Shown here one piece after another: positions 1 to 8,870 of a stretch of 64,000 nucleotides of DNA. The position numbers and the translations under genes are program-made. The notes under the pieces are model-generated. The model saw only the letters and a program-made list of their open reading frames with translations. It was not told the DNA's origin and searched no databases. The DNA is from DASYTH01 sp035762905 (GTDB taxonomy: Bacteria > Actinomycetota > Actinomycetes > Mycobacteriales > Pseudonocardiaceae), in the NCBI RefSeq assembly GCF_035762905.1, contig NZ_DASUCC010000056.1:1-64000 (forward strand), read 5' to 3'. Within the stretch, counting starts at the first letter, position 1. Each line of letters begins with the position of its first letter.

Positions 1-425
1 AGTGGCCATTCGGCGGCCCACATCAGCAGCAGCATCAGCGAGCCGCTGACCGCGGCGATGCGCATTGCGACGCCGGTCAGTAGGGCGATGCCGATGCCGG
101 CCAGGCCGAGCATGAACAGCCAGTTGGCCCAGGGGTCGCCGGCCCAGCTGTTGAACAGGGACTGGAAGGGTCCGTGGTCGACGCCGCCGAGGAAGCCTTT
201 GGTGGGGGAGCCGCCGTTGATCCAGGCGCCCTGCTCAGGGGTGGCGTAACCGAGGCCGAAGGTCTTGTCGAGGAACGCCCAGGTGAACACGAGCCCCATG
301 GCGATGCGGGTGATGGCGATCAGGTTGGCCGCGGTCGGGGTGATCGTGCTCGGTGCGGTGGCGGTGTCCTCGACGGTGGTGTGGACCGGAACCCTGACGG
401 TGCTGGGGTGTTCCTTGGTGCTCAT
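1..425 (-). CDS. DoxX-like membrane protein, 3' end outside the window
   Basis: The reading frame opens with ATG at 425 and continues without a stop to base 1, so the C-terminus is missing. The first 30 or so residues are polar. They are followed by a hydrophobic segment (residues about 35-55, reading ANLIAITRIAMGLVFTWAFL), a loop with DKTFGLGYATPEQGAWINGG, and two further membrane segments near residues 97-135. This layout, including a W and GG-rich loop after the first helix, is what DoxX/DoxD-like quinone-linked membrane proteins show. A purine-rich AGGAGAAC ribosome site lies just upstream of the start. A role in thiosulfate or other thiol-quinone redox chemistry is only inferred from the family. 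The neighbour at 568-1119 is on the same strand but unrelated. Confidence 0.72.
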   Translation of the reverse strand, partial: MSTKEHPSTVRVPVHTTVEDTATAPSTITPTAANLIAITRIAMGLVFTWAFLDKTFGLGYATPEQGAWINGGSPTKGFLGGVDHGPFQSLFNSWAGDPWANWLFMLGLAGIGIALLTGVAMRIAAVSGSLMLLLMWAAEWP

Positions 426-567
426 CGGGTTCTCCTTTCGACTGTATCCAGTCTTGTTGAACCGCAACGTGTTGCTCTGGAGTCGAAAGTCCCCGAACCG
501 AGGGGCCTTGGTAGTGCGTTGATTCAGGCGGCGAGACCAAGGTCCCTGACCGACAAGGACCATGGCC

Positions 568-1119
568 TCAGCCACAACAAGGCGTGTGGTCCGTGTCGTC
601 GTCCGGTTCGAGGTCCGAGCGCAGCAGGCCGTACAGCACCATGTCCCGGCGTTCGCCGCCCCGGATCGTGATGCCGCGAAGGATGCCCTCGCGGCGGAAA
701 CCCGCCAGCTCCAACCCGCGCAAGCCCGGCAGGTTGGCCTCCTCGGTGGTGGCCTGCACCCGGTCGACCTCGGTGGTGTCGAACAGGTACCGGACCAGCA
801 GCCGGGCCGCCCGGGCGCCGTGCCGCCGGCCGCGCGCCTCCGATATCAGCTTGATGCCGATGTTCCAGGACGTGCGGGACAGCGTCGGCCCGTACGGAAT
901 CGGATACCACCACATCACGCCGATCAGCCTCCCGGCGGGGACCTCGATCAGCGCCACCCGGAGGATGTCGAACTGGAACGGAACCGGGCGGTCGTCCGGA
1001 TCCTGCATGAACTCCAGGTCACTGGCCGCGTCGACGGCCTCCTCGTCCCCATCGAGATACTCGGCCATAGCGATGCCCAGGTCGGTCGCGAGGATGATCC
1101 GCTCGCGGCGTCCGGCCAC
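568..1119 (-). CDS. GNAT family N-acetyltransferase
   Basis: This 183-residue protein has the layout of a GCN5-related acetyltransferase. It has a beta-rich N-terminal half (residues 45-80, including GRLIGVMWWYPIPYG). An acetyl-CoA loop region follows with RGRRHGARAARLLVRYLF, close to the RxxGxG/A pyrophosphate-binding pattern, and then EANLPGLRGLELAGFRREG, the usual N-x-x-S/G...GF motif of RimJ/RimL-type members. The start is a GTG preceded by GAGGGGGAG at good spacing. The substrate (an N-terminus or a small amine) cannot be told from the sequence. The gene stands alone between a DoxX-like gene and a peptidoglycan-binding-like gene. The C-terminus is acidic and ends in two cysteines, which is unusual but of unknown meaning. 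Confidence 0.75.
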   Translation of the reverse strand: MAGRRERIILATDLGIAMAEYLDGDEEAVDAASDLEFMQDPDDRPVPFQFDILRVALIEVPAGRLIGVMWWYPIPYGPTLSRTSWNIGIKLISEARGRRHGARAARLLVRYLFDTTEVDRVQATTEEANLPGLRGLELAGFRREGILRGITIRGGERRDMVLYGLLRSDLEPDDDTDHTPCCG

Positions 1120-1291
1120 ATCCGCTCCCCCTCGCAGCCTCTCCGGTTCGCGTCGCTCAGCCCGGGGGCAACGGGCAAGCCGCGTACCAGAAATTTACAT
1201 TCCGCAAGGAGCACATTGCGACGATATCGGACAACGAACAGGTCAAGACGGAGCAGTCCGGGTTAGCCCGGTTGCCGTAACGGGCCTGTGG

Positions 1292-2572
1292 CTAGCGCCT
1301 CGTCACGGGAGCCAGGCCGCCCTGGGCGATGAGGCGGTCGTAGCGCTGCCTGTATTTGCCGTCCTGTTCGGCTGGCAGGTTGGCCAGCCGGTTGTTGGCG
1401 TCCAGGCGGACGGTGCCGTCGTTGCCTTTGGTGGGGTGCATGTAGATGATCACCTTGGGCACGTGCATGTTCCACACGTCCATACCGCCCGGCTGCCTGG
1501 TGAGTTGTTCGAGGAGCTTGTCGCCGTCGGGCGCCTTGATGTCCACGCCGAGAACCGAGAGGTCGCTCTCGTTGACGCGCACGCGGATCTCGCCCTGTAC
1601 CGCCGCCGGGCGGCTGAACGCGACGCCCAACTTGATCCATTCGGCACTCAGTTCCGAGAACAACGCCTCCTGGGTCGCCTCCCGGAGCCGCTGTTCGGCA
1701 TCCTGATGGAGTTCCATCAGCTCCATCCGCAGCATGCCGTACGCATTGGGATCATTGCGCAGCATGCGCTCGACCTCTTGCCGGACACCGGTGACGAACC
1801 CGCGCTTCTTCAGTACGAGTTCCTTGTGGACGTTGGCGATCTCGGTCTGGTGAGTGGTGTAGAAGTCGCGGAACGCCACGGACTGCTGGGCTTTCCGCGC
1901 TCGCTCGGCCTCGCCGACCAGACCCTTCAGGACGTCGATGACGAGTGTGGCCTTGGCGTCCTTCGCGAAGGCGCCGAGGACCTTCTCGCTGAAGATCTTG
2001 AACAGCGCCTTGTTGAAGTCGGCCTTTGCCGACTTCTCCGTGTCGCTCTCCATGACCTCGTTGAACGAGTCGAGTGCGGCCTTCCACTGGACCAGGATCT
2101 CGAGCTCGTAGTCGATGATGCTGCTGGCGAGCTCGGTGTCCTCGGAGTGGGAGGCATCCGCGGTCGTGGTGGTCGCCGCCGATGCGAACGCCGCCGCGGT
2201 GGGCCCTGCCGCCACCGCGGGCAGCCACTGCGCCCCGTCCCACTGCCACTGGCCGTCGTCGGACAACTGACCGACCTGGCCGACCTGGCTGACCTGGTCG
2301 GTCTGGTCGTAGCCGGCGTGCTCGTCGTGGGACTGTCCGAAGCCGGTCTCATCGATACCCAGCGCGGCCCAGGTGTAGGGGCCGACCATGTTCTCCTCGT
2401 TGATGCCATGGGCTTCCTGGAACGCGGTCAGCGCCGCGGTGAACTCCTCGTCGTACATCCCGGTCGGCTCGGCCTGCAGGTACCCGGCCTCCTTCAAGGC
2501 GTTCCCGACCTGGACCACCCACTCGGATGCGGTGTGTTGGTAACTTTCCCGGTCTAACACTGGTAAAGACAT
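1292..2572 (-). CDS. Peptidoglycan-binding-like domain protein with long helical C-terminal region
   Basis: The ATG at 2572 is preceded by GAGGGGGAG, so I prefer it to the more upstream in-frame ATG; the protein is 426 residues. Residues about 15-72 look like a peptidoglycan-binding-1 fold (GNALKEAGYLQAEPTGMYDE, then FQEAHGINEENMVGPYTWAALG). A short Q/G/D-rich linker contains DGQWQWDGAQWLPAV, an aromatic repeat typical of cell-wall-associated actinobacterial proteins. The remaining 300 residues are charged and mostly helical. They contain no recognised catalytic motif. There is no signal peptide or membrane segment, so the protein may be cytoplasmic, as are the PG_binding domains of some eCIS and toxin-delivery proteins. 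That last point is speculation. The function is unknown. Confidence 0.7.
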   Translation of the reverse strand: MSLPVLDRESYQHTASEWVVQVGNALKEAGYLQAEPTGMYDEEFTAALTAFQEAHGINEENMVGPYTWAALGIDETGFGQSHDEHAGYDQTDQVSQVGQVGQLSDDGQWQWDGAQWLPAVAAGPTAAAFASAATTTTADASHSEDTELASSIIDYELEILVQWKAALDSFNEVMESDTEKSAKADFNKALFKIFSEKVLGAFAKDAKATLVIDVLKGLVGEAERARKAQQSVAFRDFYTTHQTEIANVHKELVLKKRGFVTGVRQEVERMLRNDPNAYGMLRMELMELHQDAEQRLREATQEALFSELSAEWIKLGVAFSRPAAVQGEIRVRVNESDLSVLGVDIKAPDGDKLLEQLTRQPGGMDVWNMHVPKVIIYMHPTKGNDGTVRLDANNRLANLPAEQDGKYRQRYDRLIAQGGLAPVTRR

Positions 2573-2924
2573 GGCGTCTCCCCCTCGTCCATGGGCACGT
2601 TTGGACAGACGGTATGCGCGTGGCTCACCACCGCGGGCATCCGATCGGGCGACCATTCGGGCAGTGTGGTGGGATCCGGCCCCGAGCCAGCAAGCGGTGC
2701 TGGCCAATCTGCGGGACGCCCGAGTCCGCGCCGAAGCCCACCGCATCCTGCAACCCGACGGCCGGACCGAAGAACTCCACCGGCCCGGTGGTGACCGGTC
2801 GGACTGAGTTGTGCGGGGGACCGGGTTGGCATGATGGGGTATGCGGGTGTCGTGGCCGCACGGGGTCGCGTTGGTCGGGTGCGCGGCGGTGCTGATGGTG
2901 CCCGGTTCCTGAGCGGATGCGATG
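2573..2924. other. 352-base gap without a convincing intact gene
   Basis: The stretch lies between the start of the peptidoglycan-binding-like gene (minus strand, leftward) and the stop of the P450 gene (minus strand). It must hold the promoter of the former. Short open frames on both strands have no recognisable domain. The only structured item is a possible truncated secreted-protein start at 2841-2912, described separately. No repeat, tRNA or hairpin with a T-run was seen. Confidence 0.5.
2841..2912 (+). pseudogene. Possible remnant of a secreted-protein gene (23 codons)
   Basis: A 23-codon frame (MRVSWPHGVALVGCAAVLMV and three more residues) reads like the n- and h-regions of a signal peptide or lipoprotein leader, then stops at TGA. 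It lies 12 bases from the stop codon of the P450 gene. A genuine 23-residue membrane peptide is possible, but an eroded or truncated gene start is more likely. No homologous continuation was found downstream in any frame, because the region is occupied by the P450 gene on the other strand. Confidence 0.25.
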
Positions 2925-4187
2925 TCACGCGGCGGTCGTGCGCACCGGGAGGCCGTAGGAGGCGCGGATCAGGGTCGATCTGCGCCAGGGGATCTGCTCG
3001 GGCGGGACGGCGAGTTGGAGGTCGGGGAACCGCAGGAACAGCTCGCGCAGCGCTATCGTCATCTCAACGGTGGCCAGGGTGCTGCCCGGGCAGTGGTGCG
3101 GGCCGTGCCCGAAGGCCAGGTGGCGGTGGTTGCTCCGCCGGCCGATGTCGAAGGCCCTTGCGTCGGCGAAGACCGACGGATCCCGGTTGGCGGCCCGGAT
3201 GCTCAGCATCACCGTGTCGCCGGCGGCGATCCGTTGCCCGGCGATGACCATGTCCTCGGTGGCGAACCGCCGGATCGCCCGGAGCGCCGGAGCGTTGCGG
3301 CGCAACAGTTCCTCGATCGCCGACGGGTACAGCTCCGGGTTGGCGCGCAGGCGGAGGAGTTGCTCCGGCTGCGCCAGCAGGTCCACTGTGGACGATACGA
3401 GCGTGCCGGCGGTGGTGTCGGAGCCGGCGAAGTACAGGATCATCACCAGATCCACGACATCGTAGATCGGGAGCTGCTCGCCGTTGTCGTCCGTCGCGGT
3501 CGCCCAGTGGGAGATCAGGTCGTCGCTCGGTTCGGCGCGCCGGAACCCGACCAGCTCGGTGAGGATCTCGTTGAGTTCCGCCTGAGCCATCGTCAACGCG
3601 GCGCCGATCGGGTCGGCGTCATCGTCGTCGCCCCTGGTCTCGGCAAGTGCGAACTCGGCGTCGGTGACGGCAAGGACCTTGTCCAGGTGCCGCGCGTGCA
3701 GGCCGAGGATCCCGCTGATCACCCAGACGGGCAGCGGCGCGAAGAAGGTCCGGACGAGGTCGGCGACGCCGCGCTCGGCGACCTCCCGCTCGACCCGATC
3801 CAGCAGCATGGTCACGATCTCGTGGATTCTCGGCTCGATCGTGGCGATGTACCGCGGCGTGAACGCGAAGTTGATCAGACGCCGGGTCGCCGTGTGCTCG
3901 GGTGGGTCCTCCATCACCAGCCGGCCGTCGGGCTGCCCCTCCGGGTATGCGGTGGCGGTGTAGTCGGGTCCGGCGTATTTCCGCTGCCGGGCCAGCCGCT
4001 GGTCCCGCAACCCGGCCCGCACGTCCTCGTACCCGGTGACCAGCCAGACCGGGATCCGGTCCGGCATGCACACGCGGTGGATGGGGCCCTGCTTCTGCAG
4101 TCCGGTCAGCACCGGGTTCGGATCGATCCAGAACCGCTCGTCGTCAACCAGCATCGGATGAGCGTGCACGGGACATTTCTGTGTCAT
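2925..4187 (-). CDS. Cytochrome P450
   Basis: This is a 420-residue bacterial class I P450. The start at 4187 is chosen because GAGGGG precedes it; an upstream in-frame ATG at 4271 would add an unlikely tail. Diagnostic elements are the I-helix AGSDTTAG with the D-T proton-relay pair, the EELLRR (ExxR) K-helix, the MEDPPEHTATRRL C-helix region, and the heme loop FGHGPHHCPG with the thiolate Cys at residue 366. The protein is soluble and would need a separate ferredoxin and reductase; none is encoded nearby. Flanking genes are unrelated, so neither the substrate nor a pathway can be inferred. The reaction is presumably hydroxylation of a small molecule. Confidence 0.93.
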   Translation of the reverse strand: MTQKCPVHAHPMLVDDERFWIDPNPVLTGLQKQGPIHRVCMPDRIPVWLVTGYEDVRAGLRDQRLARQRKYAGPDYTATAYPEGQPDGRLVMEDPPEHTATRRLINFAFTPRYIATIEPRIHEIVTMLLDRVEREVAERGVADLVRTFFAPLPVWVISGILGLHARHLDKVLAVTDAEFALAETRGDDDDADPIGAALTMAQAELNEILTELVGFRRAEPSDDLISHWATATDDNGEQLPIYDVVDLVMILYFAGSDTTAGTLVSSTVDLLAQPEQLLRLRANPELYPSAIEELLRRNAPALRAIRRFATEDMVIAGQRIAAGDTVMLSIRAANRDPSVFADARAFDIGRRSNHRHLAFGHGPHHCPGSTLATVEMTIALRELFLRFPDLQLAVPPEQIPWRRSTLIRASYGLPVRTTAA

Positions 4188-4354
4188 CGTCACCCCTCGA
4201 TTCGGCCATACGAGGATCGCACGATAATCACGATTTAGTCCATTACATTCTTTGGTGACCCAGGTCATCAATTGCCATAAATTCCTGGGGGCAGAGTGTG
4301 CAATTGGCGAATTGTTCCCAAGGGGTTACCGGCCTATTGCCGGCCGTCCCGGGG

Positions 4355-4918
4355 TCAGGTGCCGGACGGGGTGAAGGTGACCTCTTCGGTGCTCACCGTG
4401 TCGGCGCTGCGACCGGGAGCGGCGTGGTACTTCCAGTACAGGTTGGTGTGGGCGATCACCTCAGCCGGAGCCGGCGCGCCGTACTCGGTGAGGTCCTCGG
4501 TGGTGTGCGCGTCACCGACCAGGACGACGTCGTAGCCGCGGGTGATCGCGCCGTGCAGGGTGGAGCGGATGCATCCGTCGGTCTGCGCCCCGGCGACGAT
4601 CAGCCGGCCGATCCCGCGCTCGGCGAGCACCCGCTCCAACTCGGTCTCCTCGAACGAGTCACCCCACGACTTGTGCACCAAGGATTCCGAGTCGTCGCGC
4701 TTGAGCTCCGGCACCCACTGCCAGGCATCGCTGTCCCGCACCATGTTCTCGTCGGAATGCTGCACCCAGACCACCGGCGCGTGCTCCTTGCGCGCCGCAC
4801 TGACCAGGGTGTTGATGTTGGCGATCACGGCGTCCCGGTCGTGCGCGTCCTGCACCACTCCGTTCTGCACGTCGATGATCAGCAGCGCGGTGTTCGGCCG
4901 GTCGGGCAGAGTCGCCAT
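4355..4918 (-). CDS. Isochorismatase-family cysteine hydrolase
   Basis: This 187-residue protein has a full isochorismatase-like catalytic triad. Asp16 is in LLIIDVQNG, Lys83 in VHKSWGDSF and Cys116 in AGAQTDGCIRST. The AQTD segment before the cysteine carries the cis-peptide turn typical of the family. The start at 4918 follows GGAGG; a longer in-frame ATG at 4981 lacks a site. Members hydrolyse isochorismate, nicotinamide, N-carbamoylsarcosine or similar amides. The many acidic residues in the C-terminal part do not match nicotinamidases (no metal-binding HxH seen), so the substrate is unknown. The acetoacetate-decarboxylase-like gene lies just upstream on the same strand, 69 bases away, and the two may be co-transcribed. 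Confidence 0.88.
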   Translation of the reverse strand: MATLPDRPNTALLIIDVQNGVVQDAHDRDAVIANINTLVSAARKEHAPVVWVQHSDENMVRDSDAWQWVPELKRDDSESLVHKSWGDSFEETELERVLAERGIGRLIVAGAQTDGCIRSTLHGAITRGYDVVLVGDAHTTEDLTEYGAPAPAEVIAHTNLYWKYHAAPGRSADTVSTEEVTFTPSGT

Positions 4919-4987
4919 GGGAACCTCCGGGATTGCGTTCGGGTCGGTGTCGGTTCGCACGATAGGACAGGGCACCGACAAACCGGG

Positions 4988-5704
4988 TCAGCCGACCGGG
5001 TCGAAGGCGTCCAGGTCGCCGGTGAGCCGGGTGGTGTGCAGGGTCAGGAGGGGGCGGCGGGTCATGCCGAGGGCGGCCATGCGGTCGGCCATCGGGTGCT
5101 CGCCCAGTTCCACGGTGATGGTGCCGCGACCGAGCTGGGGTGCGTGCAGGGTCATCGGGGCGGCGCCGCGCAGCAGCACGCCGGCCTGTGCGCCGTGGTC
5201 GAGCTTGCTCCAGGTGCGCAGGCGGGAGCGCACGGGGAACGGGACCTTGACCCGGCCGGCACGCAGGGTCGTCCGCAGCACGAAGGTGTCGCCGTCGTGG
5301 ACGGTGACCGACGCCGTCGGCCCGTGGAAGGTCAGCTCGCAGCGCATCAGCCACTTCGGCAGTCCCCAGATGTCCTGCCCGGCCTCGCGGGTGAGCTCGC
5401 CGGTCACCGGCAGGTCGACCACGTGCAGACCCAACCGGCCGCGCGGGCCGCGGGTGAGCAGACCGATCCCGACCTCGTCGTAGCTGCCGAGCACCCATTC
5501 GCCGTAGTGCACCAGCATCAGCAGGCTCACCGCCCGGCCGGCCAGGAGGAACGGACGCAGGCCGGTCCCGGCCAGCAGGGCCGACACCTCGGCGGGCCGG
5601 GCGGTGAAGACCGCACCGGCCAGCTCGGCGTCCCTGATCCGCACCGGCAGATCGATCGTCACGCCCTGAACCGACCAGGTTCGTTCGGCGACCAGCTCAC
5701 CCAT
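4988..5704 (-). CDS. Acetoacetate decarboxylase-like protein
   Basis: The start at 5704 gives 238 residues (MGELVAERTW...). The region EAGQDIWGLPKWLMRCEL corresponds to the family segment around the Schiff-base lysine (GYPKK in true decarboxylases). Here the lysine is kept but its neighbour is Trp, not Lys. In the classical enzyme the second lysine lowers the pKa of the first, so true acetoacetate decarboxylation is doubtful. ADC-fold proteins without the pair often act as hydratase, aldolase or cyclase-like enzymes in secondary metabolism. The gene precedes the isochorismatase-family gene. It is divergent from the PKD protein pair on its other side. Confidence 0.75.
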   Translation of the reverse strand: MGELVAERTWSVQGVTIDLPVRIRDAELAGAVFTARPAEVSALLAGTGLRPFLLAGRAVSLLMLVHYGEWVLGSYDEVGIGLLTRGPRGRLGLHVVDLPVTGELTREAGQDIWGLPKWLMRCELTFHGPTASVTVHDGDTFVLRTTLRAGRVKVPFPVRSRLRTWSKLDHGAQAGVLLRGAAPMTLHAPQLGRGTITVELGEHPMADRMAALGMTRRPLLTLHTTRLTGDLDAFDPVG

Positions 5705-5862
5705 GCCACACCCCGCTTCGCCGTCCACACCGATCCGGAACGTCCAGCCTATTCGCCCGCAGTTTTCCCGCAGGTTTGCCCGCCGTGGGTTACGGCGGGT
5801 GCGAGTGGCCGGATATACCGGCCGAGGTCACTTGCGTCGGCGCTGGGAGCGAGGGTCTGGGG

Positions 5863-7398
5863 ATGGTGACGATGCCCGCATGGCTGCGGCGAATCACGAC
5901 GATCACTGTGGCGCTGGTGGTCACCGGCGTGGTGCTGCCCGGGGTGGCGCAGGCGGCGCCGCCGACGAACGACGAAGTCGGCGCCTCGACGGTGGTAGAA
6001 GCGCTGCCGTTCGCGGTGCAGCAGGACACCGGCGAGGCGACCGAGGCTACCGACGATCCCTTCTGGTGTCAGGGTTTCAACGTCGGCGGCACGGTCTGGT
6101 TCAGCTACACCGCCACCGAGAACGTGCTGCTGCGCGCCAGCACGGCGGGCAGCGACCACTGGACGATCCTGGCGGCCCACACCGGGGTTCCCGGTGGTCT
6201 GGTACCGATACAGGACGGGTGCGGTGTCGGAACCTTCGGCGGGGCCGCCGTGACGATCCGCGCCACCGCCGGGACGACCTACCACTTCATGGTCGCCGGG
6301 TACAACGTCGCAGGCGGGGCGCTGTCGTTCGGACTACAGGTGGTCCCGCCCGCCCCCAACGACGCCTTCGCCGACGCGGAGCCGGTCGACACGCTGCCCT
6401 TCACCCGGACCATCGACCTGGCAACGGCTTCGACCGAGCCCGACGAGGCGGCCGCGCGCTGCGCGAGCTCGGCCAACCGCACGGTCTGGTACGCCTTCAC
6501 CCCGACCGCGGCGGTGTCGGTGGTGGCCCGGCTCGACCGGTCCGAGAACGCCGTCTCGGTGTACACCGGGCCCACATTGCTCGACCTGCGCGAGATCGAC
6601 TGCGCCCGGGGAAGCTTCGACTCGCTGTTGTTCCGGGCGACCGCGGGCGTGACCTACTACCTCAAGGTGAGCGGGTCGGGCGCGTTCGGCCCGGACACGC
6701 TGAACCTGACCGAGGCGCCCCCGCTGCGGCCGTCGTTCGACACGTCGCCGTCCGATCCGAGCATCTACGAGGAGACCGTCTTCCACGCGGACTCCGGGCA
6801 GTTCGACGTCCCGATCGCCAGCGGGCAGTGGGATTTCGGCGACGGCAGCACCGCGCCGCTCGGCGAGTTCGACTCGACGGCGCACCACTACACCGCGGAC
6901 GGGACCTACCAGGTCCGGCTCAGCATCGTCAGTGCCGACGGCCGGACCGGCACGATCACCCGCCCGGTCACGGTGACCACGCACGACGTGTCGATCAGCA
7001 AGTTCGCCGTGCCGGCCAAGGCGCGAACCGGGGAGACCAAGCAGATCACCGTGCATGTGGCCAACACGCGGTACCGGGAGTCGGGGGTGACGGTCGAGCT
7101 GTTCAAGTCCGACGGTCGATCCTGGACGGAGGTCGGCACGCTCACCCTGGACGTGCCCGCCCGGCCCGACCGCGCGGTGAAGTTCCCGTTCGCCTACACG
7201 TTCACCCCGGCGGACGCGGTGGTGGGCAAGGTGACCTTCCGGGCCGTGGTCTCGCTCCCGTTCGGAGTGCGCGACGCCCGGCCGGTGGACAACGAGGTGA
7301 TCGCCATTTCCACCACGGTGCGGCCGGCCGCCCCCGATTCCGAGCCGGCCGACCAGGATCCGGCGCAGGTGTTCGATGATCTCGTGGGGAGGATCTAG
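5863..7398 (+). CDS. Secreted PKD-domain protein (first of a tandem pair)
   Basis: This 511-residue protein has a Sec signal peptide (residues 1-33; TVALVVTGVVLPGVAQAAPP, cut expected after AQA). Two similar beta-sandwich modules follow, each starting with PPTNDEVG or PPAPNDAFADA and containing a VWFSYT or VWYAFT motif near a conserved cysteine. A PKD-like domain comes next (SGQWDFGDGSTAPLGEF...HHYTADGTYQVRLSIV), then a C-terminal CARDB-like beta domain. No catalytic residues were recognised, so a cell-surface or binding role is likely. The start is an ATG after GAGGG; a second ATG three codons later is possible. The stop codon overlaps the GTG of the next gene by one base, indicating translational coupling with its paralogue. 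Confidence 0.8.
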   Translation: MVTMPAWLRRITTITVALVVTGVVLPGVAQAAPPTNDEVGASTVVEALPFAVQQDTGEATEATDDPFWCQGFNVGGTVWFSYTATENVLLRASTAGSDHWTILAAHTGVPGGLVPIQDGCGVGTFGGAAVTIRATAGTTYHFMVAGYNVAGGALSFGLQVVPPAPNDAFADAEPVDTLPFTRTIDLATASTEPDEAAARCASSANRTVWYAFTPTAAVSVVARLDRSENAVSVYTGPTLLDLREIDCARGSFDSLLFRATAGVTYYLKVSGSGAFGPDTLNLTEAPPLRPSFDTSPSDPSIYEETVFHADSGQFDVPIASGQWDFGDGSTAPLGEFDSTAHHYTADGTYQVRLSIVSADGRTGTITRPVTVTTHDVSISKFAVPAKARTGETKQITVHVANTRYRESGVTVELFKSDGRSWTEVGTLTLDVPARPDRAVKFPFAYTFTPADAVVGKVTFRAVVSLPFGVRDARPVDNEVIAISTTVRPAAPDSEPADQDPAQVFDDLVGRI

Positions 7399-8816
7399 TG
7401 ACGCTGTCCACCGCGCGGCGGTCGTGGATCACCGGCCTGGCCGCCGCCGCCATCGCCTTCCTGGCTCCTGGTGTCGCGCAGGCCCAGCCGCCGGCCAACG
7501 ACGACTTCGACAGCGCCACTGTCATCACGGCGCTGCCGTTCAGCGGTACGCAGGACACCGCCGGGTCCACCGTTGCGCCCGATGACCCGCCCACCTGCAA
7601 CGGCGGCTTTTCCAGCGTGTGGTTCCGGTACACCGCTCCGGCGGACGGGATCGTCAAGGCCACCGCGGTGGGCAGCAGCCCGCTGTTGTCGGCCTACACC
7701 GGGGAGCGCGGGCAGCTGACACCCGTGCCGGGCGTATGCGTGTTCGCCCGGTCCGAGACGTTCCACGTGACCGCGGGCACCACCTACCACATCCTGGTCC
7801 GGCCGTTCGGCGGTTCGCTCACCATGAATCTGGAGTCCGTGCCGCCGTCGCCCAACGACGACTTCGCCGCCGCTGAAGCGGTGACCGGGATACCGGCCAC
7901 GCCGCGCGGTGATCTGGCCAGGGCATCGGCAGAGCCGGGCGAGCCGACCGCAAGCTGCGACGGCACCGCGGCGCAGTCGGTCTGGTACTCCTACACTCCG
8001 CCGACGCCGCGGTGGGTCAGCGCGGTGGCGCTCGGCGGGTCCGCGACGGTCACCGTCTACCGTGGCGGTGCGCTTTCCGATCTGTCCGAAGTGGACTGTG
8101 TGGTCGGTGGGGTGGCCGTGTTCCGGGCCGAGGTCGGTCAGGCGTACCACATCAGGGTCGCCGCCGACGCCGAGCGCGCGGACCTGTTCGATCTGCGGGT
8201 AGCGAGCGCCCCACCGTTGACCCCGTTCATCTCCGGCTTCCCGAGCCCGGCGTCGGTCTTCGACGAGGTCACGTTCTTCCCGGGCGCGGGCGACCAGCTC
8301 AACCAGCCGATCGTCAGCGGCGAGGTGCGCTTCGGCGACGGTGCGTCGACCCCCATCACCGGCAACGGTCCGGTCCAGCACCGGTACGCCGCCGACGGCG
8401 TGTACCGCGTCGAGGTGAGCGTCAGCACCGCGGACGGCCGGTCGGGGACCGGCGCGACGGACTTCGTGGTCGAGACCCACGACGTGAGCATCGCCAGGTT
8501 CACCGTGCCGGCGAGCGCACGCGCGGACCAGACCAAACCGATCACTGTCTCGATCGCCAACACCCGCCGCGACGAGACCGTGTCGGTGGAGCTGTTCAAG
8601 CAGAACGGCGACTTCTTCACCCGCATCGGAAGGCTCACCCAGTGGGTCCCCGCCCGACCCGGCCGCACCGTGGAGTTCCCGTTCGCCTACACGTTCAGCG
8701 CGGCCGACGCCACGGCCGGCACCGTCACCTTCAAGGCCGTGGCCACGCTGGCCGACTTCACCCAGGACGACCGACCCGCCGACAACGAAAGCCTTGGCAC
8801 CACGAGAGTTCGATGA
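7398..8816 (+). CDS. Secreted PKD-domain protein (second of a tandem pair)
   Basis: This 472-residue paralogue of the upstream gene has the same order: signal peptide (ITGLAAAAIAFLAPGVAQAQ), two modules introduced by PPANDDFDSA and PSPNDDFAAAEAV with VWFRYT and VWYSYT motifs, a PKD-like domain (SGEVRFGDGASTP...HRYAADGVYRVEVSV) and a CARDB-like C-terminus (HDVSIARFTVPASARADQTK). GTG is the start, with GGGGAGGA upstream inside the preceding gene. Conservation of architecture with clear divergence of sequence suggests an old duplication followed by specialisation. Function is unknown; the proteins could bind polysaccharide or a partner protein at the cell surface. Confidence 0.8.
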   Translation: MTLSTARRSWITGLAAAAIAFLAPGVAQAQPPANDDFDSATVITALPFSGTQDTAGSTVAPDDPPTCNGGFSSVWFRYTAPADGIVKATAVGSSPLLSAYTGERGQLTPVPGVCVFARSETFHVTAGTTYHILVRPFGGSLTMNLESVPPSPNDDFAAAEAVTGIPATPRGDLARASAEPGEPTASCDGTAAQSVWYSYTPPTPRWVSAVALGGSATVTVYRGGALSDLSEVDCVVGGVAVFRAEVGQAYHIRVAADAERADLFDLRVASAPPLTPFISGFPSPASVFDEVTFFPGAGDQLNQPIVSGEVRFGDGASTPITGNGPVQHRYAADGVYRVEVSVSTADGRSGTGATDFVVETHDVSIARFTVPASARADQTKPITVSIANTRRDETVSVELFKQNGDFFTRIGRLTQWVPARPGRTVEFPFAYTFSAADATAGTVTFKAVATLADFTQDDRPADNESLGTTRVR

Positions 8817-8870
8817 GCAGAGCCACCGCCATGGCTAAGATGGCGCCGCGACCTGCGCTGGGGAGGCGGC

